A program made the translations under genes and the position numbers. A DNA stretch of 64,000 nucleotides from Protea cynaroides (Eukaryota; Streptophyta; Magnoliopsida; Proteales; Proteaceae): contig CM053276.1 in assembly GCA_028583415.1 (NCBI GenBank), forward strand, positions 63,841,510 to 63,905,509, given 5' to 3'. The notes beneath the pieces were generated by a model. That model was not told where the DNA came from and did not search any database. It worked only from the letters and a program-made list of their open reading frames with translations. Positions 36,161 to 48,261 of the stretch are shown here, piece by piece. The first letter of the stretch is position 1, and each line of letters begins with the position of its first letter.

Positions 36161-36469
36161 CCCAGTGCTACAAGTTAGGATCTCTCGTCAGGAATGGCGA
36201 ATGGGAAGCATTACTCATTGCCTGTCAGTAAAGATCAATTCCAGATTCTGGAGTCATCAGGAAAACATGAAACTTCAGCTATGATAGTGCTATCCCATCA
36301 CGGCCATTCCTGCCCCATTAGCCAAGGAAATGCTAGAATCCAAAGAGTTGCCCTCATATTTTTCATTATTCAAAGAGGAAGAATGAAATTTTTCTGAGCA
36401 GTAGGTTAGACCAAAGAAGAGATCCAATGTACCCTAGGCTAGGATAGAAACCAGAATCACGGCTAGGGA

Positions 36470-37140
36470 ATGGTCCAATGATAAAACCCTTAACCCATGA
36501 ACTAGGGCATGAACCAGATTGAACTTGGACCCAAATTGAGTGTGGTCCAATGAGGAAAACCCTTAACCCATAAGTTGGGACATGAACTAGATTGAACTTG
36601 AACCCAAATTAAGTGTGGTTCAATGAGGAAAGCCAATGACCCCTGAACTAGGGCATGAACCGGATTGACCTTGGGCCTGAATTGGGTATGGTTCAATGAG
36701 GAAAGCCCTTGAGCCCTAAGTTGGGCATGAACCAAATTGACCTTGGATCCAAATTGAGTGCGGTCCAATGAGGAAAGCCCTTGAGCCCTAAGTTGGGCAT
36801 GAACCAAATTGAACTTAGACCCAAATTGAGTGTGGTCCAATGAGAAAAGCCATTATGCCCTAAACTGGGGCATGAACCAAATTGACCTTGGACCCAAACT
36901 GAGAGTGGTCTAATGAAGAAATCCATTGAACCCCCCAAGCTGAAGCATAAACTAGTCTAATCTTGGACTCAAAATGGTGTAGTGCAATGGCGATACCCCT
37001 TGATCCCCAAGTTGGGGCACAGGCTAGAATGATTATGAACTTAACTAGAAGCGGTCCATTGATGAATCCATTGAACCCCAAACTGGGGCATAGACCAAAG
37101 TAACCTTGAGCTTAAAAAGCAATAGTCCAGTTATGAATGG
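36470..37140 (+). repeat. Tandem array, unit about 73 bp
   Basis: About nine copies with 'GTGGTCCAATGAGGAAA', 'CTAAGTTGGGCATGAACCAA' and 'TTGACCTTGGACCCAAATTG'. Because 73 is not a multiple of three, all frames repeat out of phase; the minus-strand frames across it are repeat artefacts. Confidence 0.85.
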
Positions 37141-40100
37141 AACCCAATCTGAGCAAAAAACAAAAAAAGAGAGAATTGTATGAAACCCTAAAAGGTAGGT
37201 ATCTTGCACCTATTGATAGAGGGGCATGATGAGTCCTGCTGTTAGAGGTCTGAAGGAAGATTTATTCCCACAACGACTGAAGGTGGTCGTCGAAGGCGTT
37301 ATGCCCAACTAGAGCTGCTTTGATGAACTAGTTGTTTCAACTTTCTATTATCAGTATTCGATAAGTTATCGATGGCTAGGTCCAAGAGTGATATGCTTGT
37401 TGACAATTCCAGTCCAATTTTTCCTGTAAGTAAAAGAAAATCACCCCGTTTGGAATTTCAAACTCTGTGCTTTGTCTCTTCCATACATTTTCTCCCAGTT
37501 TCATACATCCTCCTATTTCTACGTGCGCAGTCAATTCTAACTCTGAAGATGATTGAAACGATGAGCCGTCTCTTGAACTTTTATGCCACCTGGCCTCTTA
37601 AGAAAGAAAGGTCTAACCCGTCTGGGAAAGCTTTAAATGATCAATCAAGAGACACAAGAGTATTCTCAAGAAACATGTATTGGAGAAGCTGCCATTTGTT
37701 CTACGTATGAAAAGATTCTAAGGAAAGCATTAGATAGTAACAGATCATATCAATAGATCAAGCAATCAGTACAAATGAGTGGAGGATAGATGTGCCACCA
37801 AAAGGATAGAAATTTTAAAGTTCTTACAAAAGTACATCATCTGCAAGCAAGAGATACATGATAAATGATCAATCCCAAAATCAAAGAATGAGGTCATTGG
37901 AATACCCAAGAAAAAAAAAGTAAAAAAAAAAAAAAAAAGAAGAGAATTCAAGCCTATGTTTTATCTACATCAATAATGGGAGGTAGTCACATCAGACAAA
38001 AAGTGATTAACTCCTAGAGGATAGCATACGGATTCACCATTCAGACAAAATCAGATACTAGATGAGCAGTCACAAATGTTCTTAAAGTTTACAAGAGATC
38101 AGAGTACTAACTGGGGCAAAGATGTTCTATCTGATTGGAAATGTTTGGAAGAAGAAGATTCAAATCCAATATTGAAAGTCATGATTCAACTTTGCAATCA
38201 TGCGAAGCACTGCATTATGTGGCCTCCACAACCAAAAAAAAAGAGGAAAAAAAAAAGAAAAGAAAATAGTAAGATGTTAAATGGAATTGGAGCTCGATAG
38301 TAAGCCAATTGTCCCTCTCACTTCAAGAGGATGGTAGTTCCAATCAAAGCCTGGTAACAAGTTTGATCGTTTGTCGAGATTCACAACATGTTGGACCGGA
38401 CTTTTGATTTTGACCAATTACATCCCACCTTTACAAGAGACGATCTCTCACTTCTTCATCATCAGAGAAAGTTTTCTCATCGACATTAGACTCTCTCTCC
38501 CGTCTATCAATCTGACGGCTTTCCAAGGAGTCTCTATCACAAGCCTTTTTTTTATTATCAGTTTTATGACATTGTATCTTGTGATCATATCATTATTTTA
38601 TGTACAAATTCATGAATTTGGTTGAAACTCTCATCTGTCGTTCATTACATCCGACGGCTTCCCAAGGTTCCTATAAGCCCTTCATTTCTCAAGCCAATAA
38701 AATGGGATCAACTCGGTAAGATAAACCCATTCTACATAAACAACCAAACACTCTCCCAATGGTAGACCCATGTGGACAGTTTCACATCAGTCCTCCCAGA
38801 CCTTCAACATCAATATTTATCAACAAACTTAAAGGTTTCATGCCCATATATGATCGCGATTGATTCGGCATCTCGATGTAGATTGTTGAGACACGTGTTC
38901 CATCTGAACATCTCCAAGAAAGGAAAACATAATTCAGCACCATTTTTAATTTTGGTATGGGACTACATTTCCCTAAGGTTGCTTTTAGTGATGATTCAAA
39001 TAGTTGCCCGCCTATCAATACGTGTAAGTGTCAACTTAAACTGTGGGGCAAAGCTACCCATTTGTCATGAAAGTCATGCCGCTCGGATTTCCCCTAAGGG
39101 TTTTAGACCATTAGATAGGACCATAATTTTGGCAATATCCTCACCATATCAGGACTCTTTATTCAACCCAAGATGGGGTTTGCAAAAAGAAAAAATAAAA
39201 AAATAAATTAAAGAAAAGAAACTTCAGCAGGGAAAAGCAACCCAAGAAACCTCAATGGGCAACCCATAATACCTCAGTGGTGATAGGCAACCTGATGCAA
39301 CCCTAAAGCATTGCCCTCATTGGCCCTTCATAGAAAAATTCAGTGGTTCATGTGGACAAGTGTCATACCCAGTCTACCCTCCATAAGGAAAGGAACCCCT
39401 TTTGCTCTCTAGTGAATCATACTCAGAGGAGTTGAACAAACCATCGTCTGTTTACCTTTTGGGCTCCATAGCATTGCCTTTCAACAGAATTATATCTTCA
39501 AATCCTTTGGTCATGTTAGGGAGAGAGCAAATTCTCATAGCCTGGTTACGGATGTAGCCAAATTCATCAAATCATCAGCTCCCTCATTTTTCAAGATTCA
39601 AGAAGGGTTTATCTAAGAAGTCACTTTCTGCAATCAATCTGTCAATCTTCCTTGACCTTGGAAGCATGGTCAAATTCTTGATGCAATCCAGATTCAACCT
39701 AGTTCCAACTTTGTTAGGTGCTCGTTTCCTACTATAGTAGCGGTCTGTCACAACATGCAGACACTGGGGCATAGATATACCCTATGTAAAGGAATTGAAC
39801 TTGATTATGAGCATTACATCTAGGATCCATTGTCTAGTCTGAAGTCATTAACTTTCCTAGTCAATAGAAGTAGGTCCATCCAAGTTGGTTTTTGCTAATT
39901 TCTCAGTTCTCCCAATCCTGTTGATGAAAAAAATCCAATGTAGTCGCTCACCTGTTAGGATTTGGTCACCAAATTCTCTGAAGGAATACTTCGAATCCTT
40001 TGCTCCTCGTGCCTACTTTGGGGCCATGGTTCATTCATCTTCCAAAATTGGCAAAACAATATTGCAATGCCCTGAGGTTTTCATGAGCCTAGATCAAGGG

Positions 40101-40779
40101 CCAAACCCATTTTACAATTCATCACTACTTGGCTATTCTACCAATTTGGTCTACCATAGTGTACAATCAAAGAACTTAGTTGATCAGATGCCCCTCGACA
40201 ATTTAACACCAAGGTCAATCAATAAAATCACTTTTGGTTAAAGACTGTCAAGCTCCCCTCATTCCTGTCCAAAATCCTCGCTAGAGTTTCTTTCAATCCA
40301 AAATCCAACAATACCAATGTTGGCTGAAGAAAATCATTACTTTCAAATTACATGGAACCCTTCCAAGGGAGCAACCAAGTCATCACTACTGTGCTGAAAT
40401 TGAGTCAAACTTGCAGTACCAAGTCATAAATGGTAAATTTTAAATCTAAGTATCTTGCCAGCAAAGTCCATGACACCATTTTCATTGATGCCATGTTTTA
40501 TGCCTTCACCAACAAAGCAGGGGCAAAACCCTTGGAAAACTGCCAAGGAATTCACCATCATTTCAAATATGTCCAACACTCTATAGGTTCAAAGTCAAGA
40601 GACTTCCAAGATGGGTCAGATTTCAACCCTAAAGGTTCAATGTCAACAAAGACTTCCTGTGTGGGTCAATTTTGAGCATCCTAAAGGTTCATCGCAACAA
40701 AGCTACTTAGAAGGATATTCCAATTTTCAATCCCAAAGGTCCAAAGCTGGTAGGAACTTCAAAGATGAGTTATTCAGTA
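37141..40779 (+). other. Central interior of the Ogre-like element, no gene recognised
   Basis: This is where gag and pol would be expected, but I see no CCHC knuckle, DSG protease motif, YxDD/FxDD or integrase motif. Frames are below 145 codons (for example 37372-37710 and 38772-39206) and match nothing I know. A 16-bp A run lies near 37923. Either the coding region was replaced or it has decayed beyond recognition. Confidence 0.5.
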
Positions 40780-41145
40780 TCACCCTATAAGTGACCTTAT
40801 AAGTTCTTGCTCATTTCAGAATCAATACCAAATTCTTCACCCTAAAAGTGACCTTCTCAGTTCTTGCTCATTTCAGAATCAATAGCAAAATTCCTCACCC
40901 TAAAAGTGACCTTCTGAGTTCTTGCTCATTTCATAATCAAATGCAAAACCCTAGCTCATTCAAAGTTCAAATCAATCTCAGCCTATAAGTGAATCAAATG
41001 CAAAGCCCTAGCTCATCCAAAGTTCAAATCAATCTCAGCCTATTAGTGAATCAAATATAGAGCCCTAGCTCATTCAAAGATCAAGTCAATCTCAGCCTAT
41101 AAGAGAATCAAATGTAGAGCCCTAGCTCATTCAAAAGATCATTCC
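40780..41145 (+). repeat. Tandem arrays, unit about 58-60 bp
   Basis: First two or three copies of 'AAGTGACCTTCTGAGTTCTT' plus 'GCTCATTTCAGAATCAA', then four copies of 'GCCCTAGCTCATTCAAAG' plus 'TCAATCTCAGCCTATAAG'. Confidence 0.8.
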
Positions 41146-41149
41146 CAGA

Positions 41150-41700
41150 AGTCGTACATCTAGACAAATCGAAGCCGAGCCCAAGCTCATGCAACCAGTC
41201 TTGTATTCACAGCCTAGCTCCATACAAGAAGAGGTTCCAAGCCTACAAACCAGCATTGTATTGACAGCCTAGCTTCGTACAAGAAGAGGTTTATCAGCCT
41301 ACAAATGGATTAAGTCGGGTTCAAGCCTGCATGTACCTTGCATCATGAGTCTCACCTCAGTAGGAAGAGGTTCTCAGCCTACAAATGAGCCTTGCATTCA
41401 TAGCCTAGATCTGTACAAGAAGAGGTTTATCAACCTACAAATGGATCAAGCTGGGTTCAAGCCCGCACAGACCTTGCATCATGAGTTCCACCTCAGCAAG
41501 ATAAGGTTCCCAGCCTACAAATGAGCCTTGTATTCATAGCCTAGCTTCATAGAAGAAGAGGTTTATCAACCTACAAATGGATTAAGCTGGGTTCAAGCCT
41601 GCACATACCTTGCATCATGAGTTTCACCTCAGTAAGAAGAGGTTCCCAGCCTACAAATGATCCTTGTATTCATAGCCTAGCTTCATACAAGAAGAACAAT
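41150..41700 (+). repeat. Tandem array, unit about 130 bp
   Basis: Roughly four copies containing 'CATAGCCTAGCTTCATACAA', 'GAAGAGGTTTATCAACCTAC', 'GGGTTCAAGCCTGCACATAC' and 'CTTGCATCATGAG'. A single hairpin-type module with TACGTAGGCAG (41738-41790) follows just before the polypurine tract. Confidence 0.85.
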
Positions 41701-41894
41701 CCCCAATCTCCCAATAAGAGCAAACCTTCTTGCCAGTCGAACTACGTTCTGGGCTTGATTTCTAGGACACCCTTAGAATACGTAGGCAGTTCAGGATGAA
41801 TTACCCTAAGTGCAGCCCAATAAGCAATCTCACTCATATCCCAAAAATATGATTTTTTTTAATCTTTAGCCTTCAATTGGTAACAATCTCGGTT

Positions 41895-41903
41895 AAAGAG
41901 GGG
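41895..41903 (+). other. Polypurine tract of the Ogre-like element
   Basis: AAAGAGGGG ends four bases before the 3' LTR. This is the usual plus-strand primer site of Tat/Ogre elements. Confidence 0.8.
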
Positions 41904-44529
41904 CATCTGTAAGCATCCCTTTTTGCTACCCTCAGCATAAGTGAACCAATATGGTAGGTTTCTGGCCTTTAATCCAAAAGTTGGTGATTCTCTAATAAAC
42001 CCCACAATAGGATCATGGGCTATTACCTACTTGGATGAATAGGTCATGAAATTATCTTCAAAATGAGACTGGAATCATCAAATTCTGACTTCAAACAAGG
42101 AAGATATCGCAGTTTGAAAGTGCAAGGGCATTTACGTAATTATCATATGATGCATGCATTATCATTCAAACTTCAAGACATCATATCTTGGTCATCTGAT
42201 ATCGAAATCAGATGATTCAAAGGCCAATATTCCTTATTTTTAGTCCTCTTCAAAGTGGACGTGAAAAATCTCGGACAAAGGTCACCGGTGGGCCCCGTGC
42301 AAGCTTTCATGCAAAATTATCGTTAGAACTTCAAATCTTCATATCTTTGTCGTTCTACGTCGGATTCAGATGATTCCAAGGTCATTCTTCTTCATTTGTG
42401 ATGTTCAACAAAGTGGACGTAAAAAATCTCGAGTAGAAGTCTCCAAAGGGTCCCATGCAAAATTACACATGGAAATGATCATTTAACCTTTGGAAATTCA
42501 TATTTTGGTCACCCCATATCCAAATCAGGTGATTTCAGTTTCATTATGTTCCATTTTTAGTACTCTACAAAGTGAATGTAAAGAATTTCCGGTAAAAGTC
42601 TCCAAAGGATCCCATACAGAATGGTCAGCCAAATTATCAATAATTGGCTTGCTTAAACTTTTGAAATTCATAAGTTGACCAATTTATTTTCAAATGTGAT
42701 GATTCAAGTTCAAATATTCCTCATTTTTAGTGTTCTACAAAGTGAACATAGAAAATTTAAAATAAAGGTATCGAAATATTGCATGTGGAATGGCAACAGA
42801 AATAGCCCACGAAATGATAGAGAAAGAAACCCAGTTAATTCAAGTCATTCTCAGTCCAACCCAGCTCAGTTTAAGTTAGTCCAACCTAATCAACTTAAGT
42901 CAGACCAGTCAAGACTGAACCGGTTCATCCATGTGCATAGTGCCATATATATATGTTATTATATAGAATATATTATATACTATATATATATATATATATA
43001 TATTAATATGTATGCTATTACATATTATTATGTATATTTTATGATATATTATTGTATAAATGTACATTATATGTGTCAAGAGAGACCGACCAAGATTAAG
43101 AAAGAAAGAGAGGATTCTAATGAAAAGAAAAAAATGATATATAAAGGAACTCGGGAAATAAATTTTGGAAGAAAATAAAATAGGAAAGAATTGAGAAATT
43201 GGGATAGGAAAGATAGAGATTGAGAGAAGAAAGAGAGTGATAGAGAGAATCTGGGAGAATTCGAGGACTCAAATAGGAGAAGATCTAGGAGGAGAAATCT
43301 GAACCAAGAAGAAAAGGAAAGAATGACTGGAAAATCAAGGAAAGAAAATATTGGAGAGATCTAAAAAAAGCAGAGACGAGAAAAGCGTGGGGATTCAAAG
43401 AGGCGGACAGGTGGAGAAGAAACCGAAGAAGGAAAGAAGAGGGAGAAGAAGGAAAGAAGAGGAGAGGCGAAAAAAAATATACAAAATCAAAGATCGAGAG
43501 AGATTGTGGGGGGACTGATTGCCGAGGAAAAAAATATGTAAAATAAAAAAGTGATATGAGAGAGAATCGAGAGAGAGGAGGCGGAGATCAGAAAAAAAGA
43601 AAAGAAAAAATAAAAAAATAAAAGATGGCAGATCGAGGAGAAGAGGGACAGAAGAAGGAAGAGCTGGAAGAGGGAGAAAAAAGGAGAAGAAGAGACAGAA
43701 GGAGGTGGCACAAGGAGAAAAAAAAAGGAGGAACTAGAGAGAGAAGGCAGTGAGCAGATCGGGAGAGAGAGAGAGAGAGAAGGCTGGAGAGATTGAGAAG
43801 AAAGCAGAAGAGAGAGGAACCAAAAAAAATGAAAGAGGAAGAAGAATCGGGAGAGAAGAGAGGCGGAGATCAGGTGAGAGAAGCTAAAAATGAAAGAGAA
43901 TTGGGAAAGTGAGGGAGAGGAACAGAACTGAAAATCGGAGAAGAAAAGAGAGAGGAGAAGAAGAAAAAGGGGATCTTCTCCTCGACTGGCCGAGAGAGAG
44001 AGAGAGAGAGAGAGAGAAAAGAGAGAGAACCAGAGAGGGTCGGAGAGAATGAGATGAAGAAGAAGAAGAGAAGAGCAGGGAGAACCTACCTGCACATTCT
44101 AGGTAAGCTGCCTTTCCCCTCCTTGGTTATTCCTTTCTCGTTTTTGCTTATACCTACAATGATACCCTCTGCAATCCATCCATACTCCATCACTACCACC
44201 GATTAAACCCACTGCTCACCATCATATGCAGCCACCTAACCCCCAACACCTGTTCCAAACCTAAAATACCAGCCCAGCCATCACATTATCCACTCAAATA
44301 AGCACTCTACTTGTTATAGCAGCAGAAATTCCCCACAGACCACTTGTTCACTGTACAAACCCATCACCTTACCTGATCCCACTCACTTCCATCATCAAAA
44401 CCACCTAGCCACCTAAACCGAACACCATCTCTTTTCCCAAAATCCTTGCTGAAACTGCAATACTCCAGCCTGCTACATAAACCGATCACCTACATCTCTG
44501 TTGCAATCCATTGCCACCTTCTACTGCTC

Positions 44530-45779
44530 TTGGGTCATATGGGATTTCCCCGTTCTCTCCCCCGATCGAGATATCCTCCGTTTCGCCCAATAAAGCAATA
44601 AAGATTGATTGAACCATCAAAATTTGGAGCGTGAAATAGAATTATATAGAATTATTAAGTAGATAAATTTTTGGGGGGATCAATATTAATATTATCGATT
44701 AGAATAATTTATGGTTGGTTTGGTTGGACTAATAAAATGAAGTTTCCAGACTCCGTTCAGAAAATACCCAATTGGTAATATATGTATATGTACGATTACC
44801 ATAAATGATTCCTATATCATAAATGATTCCTATTTATTTTATAGAATTTTATAGATCTCAAACTGCCAATTAATCGAGTAATATAATATGATAACTACAT
44901 CGAATTTTTGGCGGAAGACATGAAATGAATTGAAAAAAGGAAGTCGTAGCAAAAAGAAGTGGTATTGGGATAAGCGAAGGCCATGGTTGGGACGCAAGGC
45001 GCGGACGCCCTTAACAGGGGACGATCTCCAGCAGGGTAGCCATCGGAATTCAGTCTTTAATGGTAAAGAAGAAATCCGTGGACAGTATCTTAATAGTAGA
45101 TCGGTGGAACTTTTGATGATTTGGAACATAAGTTCCGCATCACAGTTCTTAGGGTATGACACAATGTTCGGAAAAGTTTATTGACTTTTCTTTTTAAACA
45201 AAATCAGTTTACTCAACGAAAACATTGAGAGATAAAACTTAACAAGTTTAATCAATTGAAAAATGCTATAAGAAATGAAATGTCACAATATTTTTTTTAT
45301 ACATGTGAAAGTGATGGAAAACAAAGAATATCTTTTACATATCCACCCAGTTTATCAATGTTTTTGAAAATGATAGAAAGAAAAATATCTTTGTACATAC
45401 TAGAAAAAATATCTCCTAAAGAACTGTATAATCAATGGGTTTATACCAATGAAGAAAAAAAGAAGAACTTGAGTAAGAAATTTTTAAATCGAGTTAGTAT
45501 TATTACACCCAGAATGGACAAGCCTGAAAAGCCAGAAGCCTGGGCGCATCGAGCACGGGTCTTCTTATTTGAGTGCGTAGATGGCTGACTGGGTGTGTTA
45601 CAGTCAACAGAAGGTAGCACCCCGTGAAGCTCGTGGTTACTGTCTCACTGAGTAACCAACTCAGCGATATAACCAAAGATCTACACTGACAACGTCGGTA
45701 ATAGGTCGTCGACCCAAAGGCCCGATCGGGCGTGGGGCCTCCTGTGCTCGTATCATATCATAAACCCTATACATTAAAC
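44530..45779. other. Insertion of organellar-type DNA in the 3' LTR
   Basis: The 5' LTR runs uninterrupted through the equivalent point (CTGCTC/ATCACC near 30375). Here 1250 bp of unrelated DNA is inserted, with no obvious TSD. The piece at 45196-45510 is plastid ycf1. The first 400 bp (44530-44930) have the AT-rich, short-ORF look of a plastid spacer, but I could not name it. 44930-45190 and 45515-45779 are more GC-rich and unassigned; they may be mitochondrial or plastid. The patchwork suggests filler DNA captured during double-strand-break repair after the retroelement had inserted. Confidence 0.65.
45196..45510 (+). pseudogene. ycf1: Plastid ycf1 (Tic214) fragment, nuclear copy
   Basis: The plus frame reads AIRNEMSQYFFYTCESDGKQ, then RISFTYPPSLSMFLKMIERK, SPKELYNQWVYTNEEKKKN and LSKKFLNRV. 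This is the highly characteristic 'ISFTYPPSLS...ELYN-W-YTN--KK-NL--EFLNR' region of plastid ycf1, which encodes a very large subunit of the inner-envelope protein translocon. Only about 100 of some 1800 codons remain and one upstream stop is present. It is a nuclear plastid-DNA copy with no expected function. Confidence 0.85.
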
Positions 45780-48261
45780 CATCACCTAACAACCAATTAT
45801 CACGATCCCAACACTTGGCCTTACCTTGCAACGCCACCGTCCAATTTCCTCTGCTCACCGAACACCCCACCTATTCATCCAATCAATTACAGCCTAAAAC
45901 CATAACCAACATCCCACATCTATAAGCACCATCACTGCAAGCACCATCACCGATCCCATCCTTGCAACTCTAAGCCCCTTGATCTGTCCCTACATGTACG
46001 CAACCATCACCCTCTCCATCAACAACCCAGCAAAAAAAACCTATGGCACAACATCCGCCATAATTGAACCAGTTCTGCAGCTCTACACATACCTGGCCGA
46101 AATCCACTATTACCAATATTGATCTGAATTATGATTGTGAGATTTTGATGCAACTGAGACATTATTGGAATTTAATTTCATGGTATTGATGTGTGAAATT
46201 AGACCATTGATCATGGCTAATTAATGTTTATTTTAAACCATTGATCATGTCTATCGAATGTTAATTGAGCCATTGATCTGAAATTTTGATGTGAAGTTAT
46301 TATGGACCATCAATTTGGAATTTTATGAACCATTGATCTTGGGATTTTGATGTAAATAAATATGGACCATTGATCTTGGGATTTTTTATGACTAAATCTA
46401 GATCGTTGATTTTAGATACGTTGATGCCTCATCTAAAAGGTTCGATAATCGTTTTGAGTGATCTGAACCATTGGATTGCCATCAAAAGTGATTTAAATGA
46501 TTTTGAATGGTTAGATTATTGTTTTGAGTGATATAAACTGTTAGATCTTAGTCTGATCATGATGACTTGGTGTGGGATGAATCTGAGCCGTTGATCTTGG
46601 TTGTTTGGATGAAATATGAGTTGATGATCATAATATTTTAAAGAAATCTAACCATTAGATTGAAAATCTGATATGATATTATTGATGTGAGAGTTTCTTT
46701 GATTTTAGACTGTAGATTGAGCATCTGTCTTGTTTACACTGTTGTATTTACATGCACTATCATGTTTAGGATCCCATTGCTATATTTGCATATACTGCCA
46801 CATTTGAATGTTCCCATTTTTGGCAATAATTTACTTTCTGCTGCACCCTAGTCGAACTGCCATATCTATACACCTAGTAAACATATTAGGTGTGGGGACG
46901 TGTATTTAGGCACCCACATTCTTGGAAATCGCATAATGAGAATAATAAAAGTCTTAATAAAGAATGATAATGCTTTGTCAAACTTTTCAAAATTAGACCT
47001 TAGGTTGAAAAGGGTATTCAGGATGATTTTGCCCCTCGGTAAACCCTAAACCTAGAATAAGTTCTCAACCCTAAACCTAGAATAGGTTCTAAACCCTAAA
47101 CCTAGAATAGGTTCTCAACCCTAAACCTAGAATAGGTTCTAAATCCTAAACCTAGAACAGGTTCTCAACCCTAAACCTAGAATAGGTTCTCAATCATTAA
47201 CCTAGAACAGGTTATCGTCCGAACTACGTGGATTCTGATTCCTAGGGCAAACCCTAGGATACGTAGGCCATTTGGGAGAAACCCAAATTCGGATCCACAT
47301 TGTAGTCCACTCGGACTATCCATAGATCCACTAGGATATTTATCCCCATTCCGGCCCAGAGTTCGAACTATGCGGATTCTGATTCCTAGGTTAAACCCTA
47401 GGATACATAGGCCATTTCGGAGAAACCCAAATTCGGATCCACACCTTAGTCCACTTGGACTACCCATAGATCCACTAGGATATTTATCCCCGTTCCGACC
47501 CAGAGTTCGAACTACGTGGATTTTGATTCCTAGGTCAAACCCTAGGATACGTAGGCCATTTGGGAGAAACCCAAATTCTCGATCCACACCTTAGTCCACA
47601 CGGACTATCCATAGATTTACTAGGATATTTATCCACATTTTGACCCAGATAGGGTTATCCATATTCCAACCCAGAAATGTTATCCATATTTCGACCCAGA
47701 TAGGGTTATCCACATTCCAACTCAGAATGGATTATCCATATTTTGACCCAAATAGGATTATTCTTAGATCCACTAGGACTATCTATTAGTCCACATGGAC
47801 TATCCAGATCCTAACCCATAGGGTTTCTCATCCATTTAAGCATAAACTTCAACTTGAACAAAGAACTTAATCATGCACAAGCATAAATCACAATCATAAA
47901 CTTTAATCACACCTGAACTACGATGGTGAACCTGATTTTCAAAATAATTCCGTAATACGTAGGCAATCTGATGGATACAGATTCGGTTCAATGATATCAA
48001 ACGACTTTGGTTTGGTTCGGTTTAACAAATAGAGTCTAGCATAGGAAAGGCATAGGAGTCCGATTTCGATCGGGTGGTTTGGGTGCCTAACCCCTTCCCA
48101 TTACCGTAACCTGACGCTTACCCAATCTCTGATGGACAAGAAATCCAATCTAAGGGTTATGAGTCAATCGAAGTCTTACCTTGGGGTGAGATTTCACATT
48201 TTTAAGGTCCTAGACCTTAATCTAGGTGGCGACATCTAAGATTTTCATCTTTGTCCTTACA

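Larger units (their letters stand above)
27752..48261 (+). mobile_element. Ogre-like LTR element with coding-poor interior, 20.5 kb, TSD CTCCC
   Basis: Two direct LTRs (27752-32838 and 41908-48261) bracket 9.07 kb. CTCCC is duplicated exactly at 27747-27751 and 48262-48266. The element has a tRNA-Arg-type primer site and an AAAGAGGGG polypurine tract, both typical of Ogre/Tat. The interior has no gag, protease, RT or integrase motif in any frame. Instead it has at least six families of tandem repeats. This fits a large retrotransposon derivative (LARD) mobilised by an autonomous Ogre relative. It sits inside the antisense accessory gene of the surrounding chromovirus; deleting it and one CTCCC restores that gene's frame. 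Confidence 0.9.
41908..48261 (+). repeat. 3' LTR of the Ogre-like element, split by an organellar insertion
   Basis: Begins TGTAAGCATCCCTTTTTGC and ends TTTGTCCTTACA. It is collinear with the 5' LTR zone by zone. Its 6354 bp shrink to about 5.1 kb when the 1250-bp insertion at 44530-45779 is subtracted. It keeps three hairpin modules (47218-47552) and the AAACCCTAAACCTAGAATAG subrepeats (47040-47210). Scattered substitutions relative to the 5' LTR show it is not recent. Confidence 0.9.

Noticed and set aside
36502..37081. Minus-strand frames with internally repeated protein sequence
   Set aside because: They follow the 73-bp tandem unit through three phases. No repeat-protein family is indicated.
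34254..37140. Regularly spaced repeats resembling a CRISPR array
   Set aside because: The spacers are themselves repeated, unit lengths change from 58 to 90 to 36 to 73 bp, and the host is a plant. These are tandem arrays inside a retroelement.
45515..45779. Possible tRNA or rRNA piece in the organellar insertion
   Set aside because: The GC-rich segment has short complementary words, but I could not fold a tRNA cloverleaf or recognise an rRNA motif.
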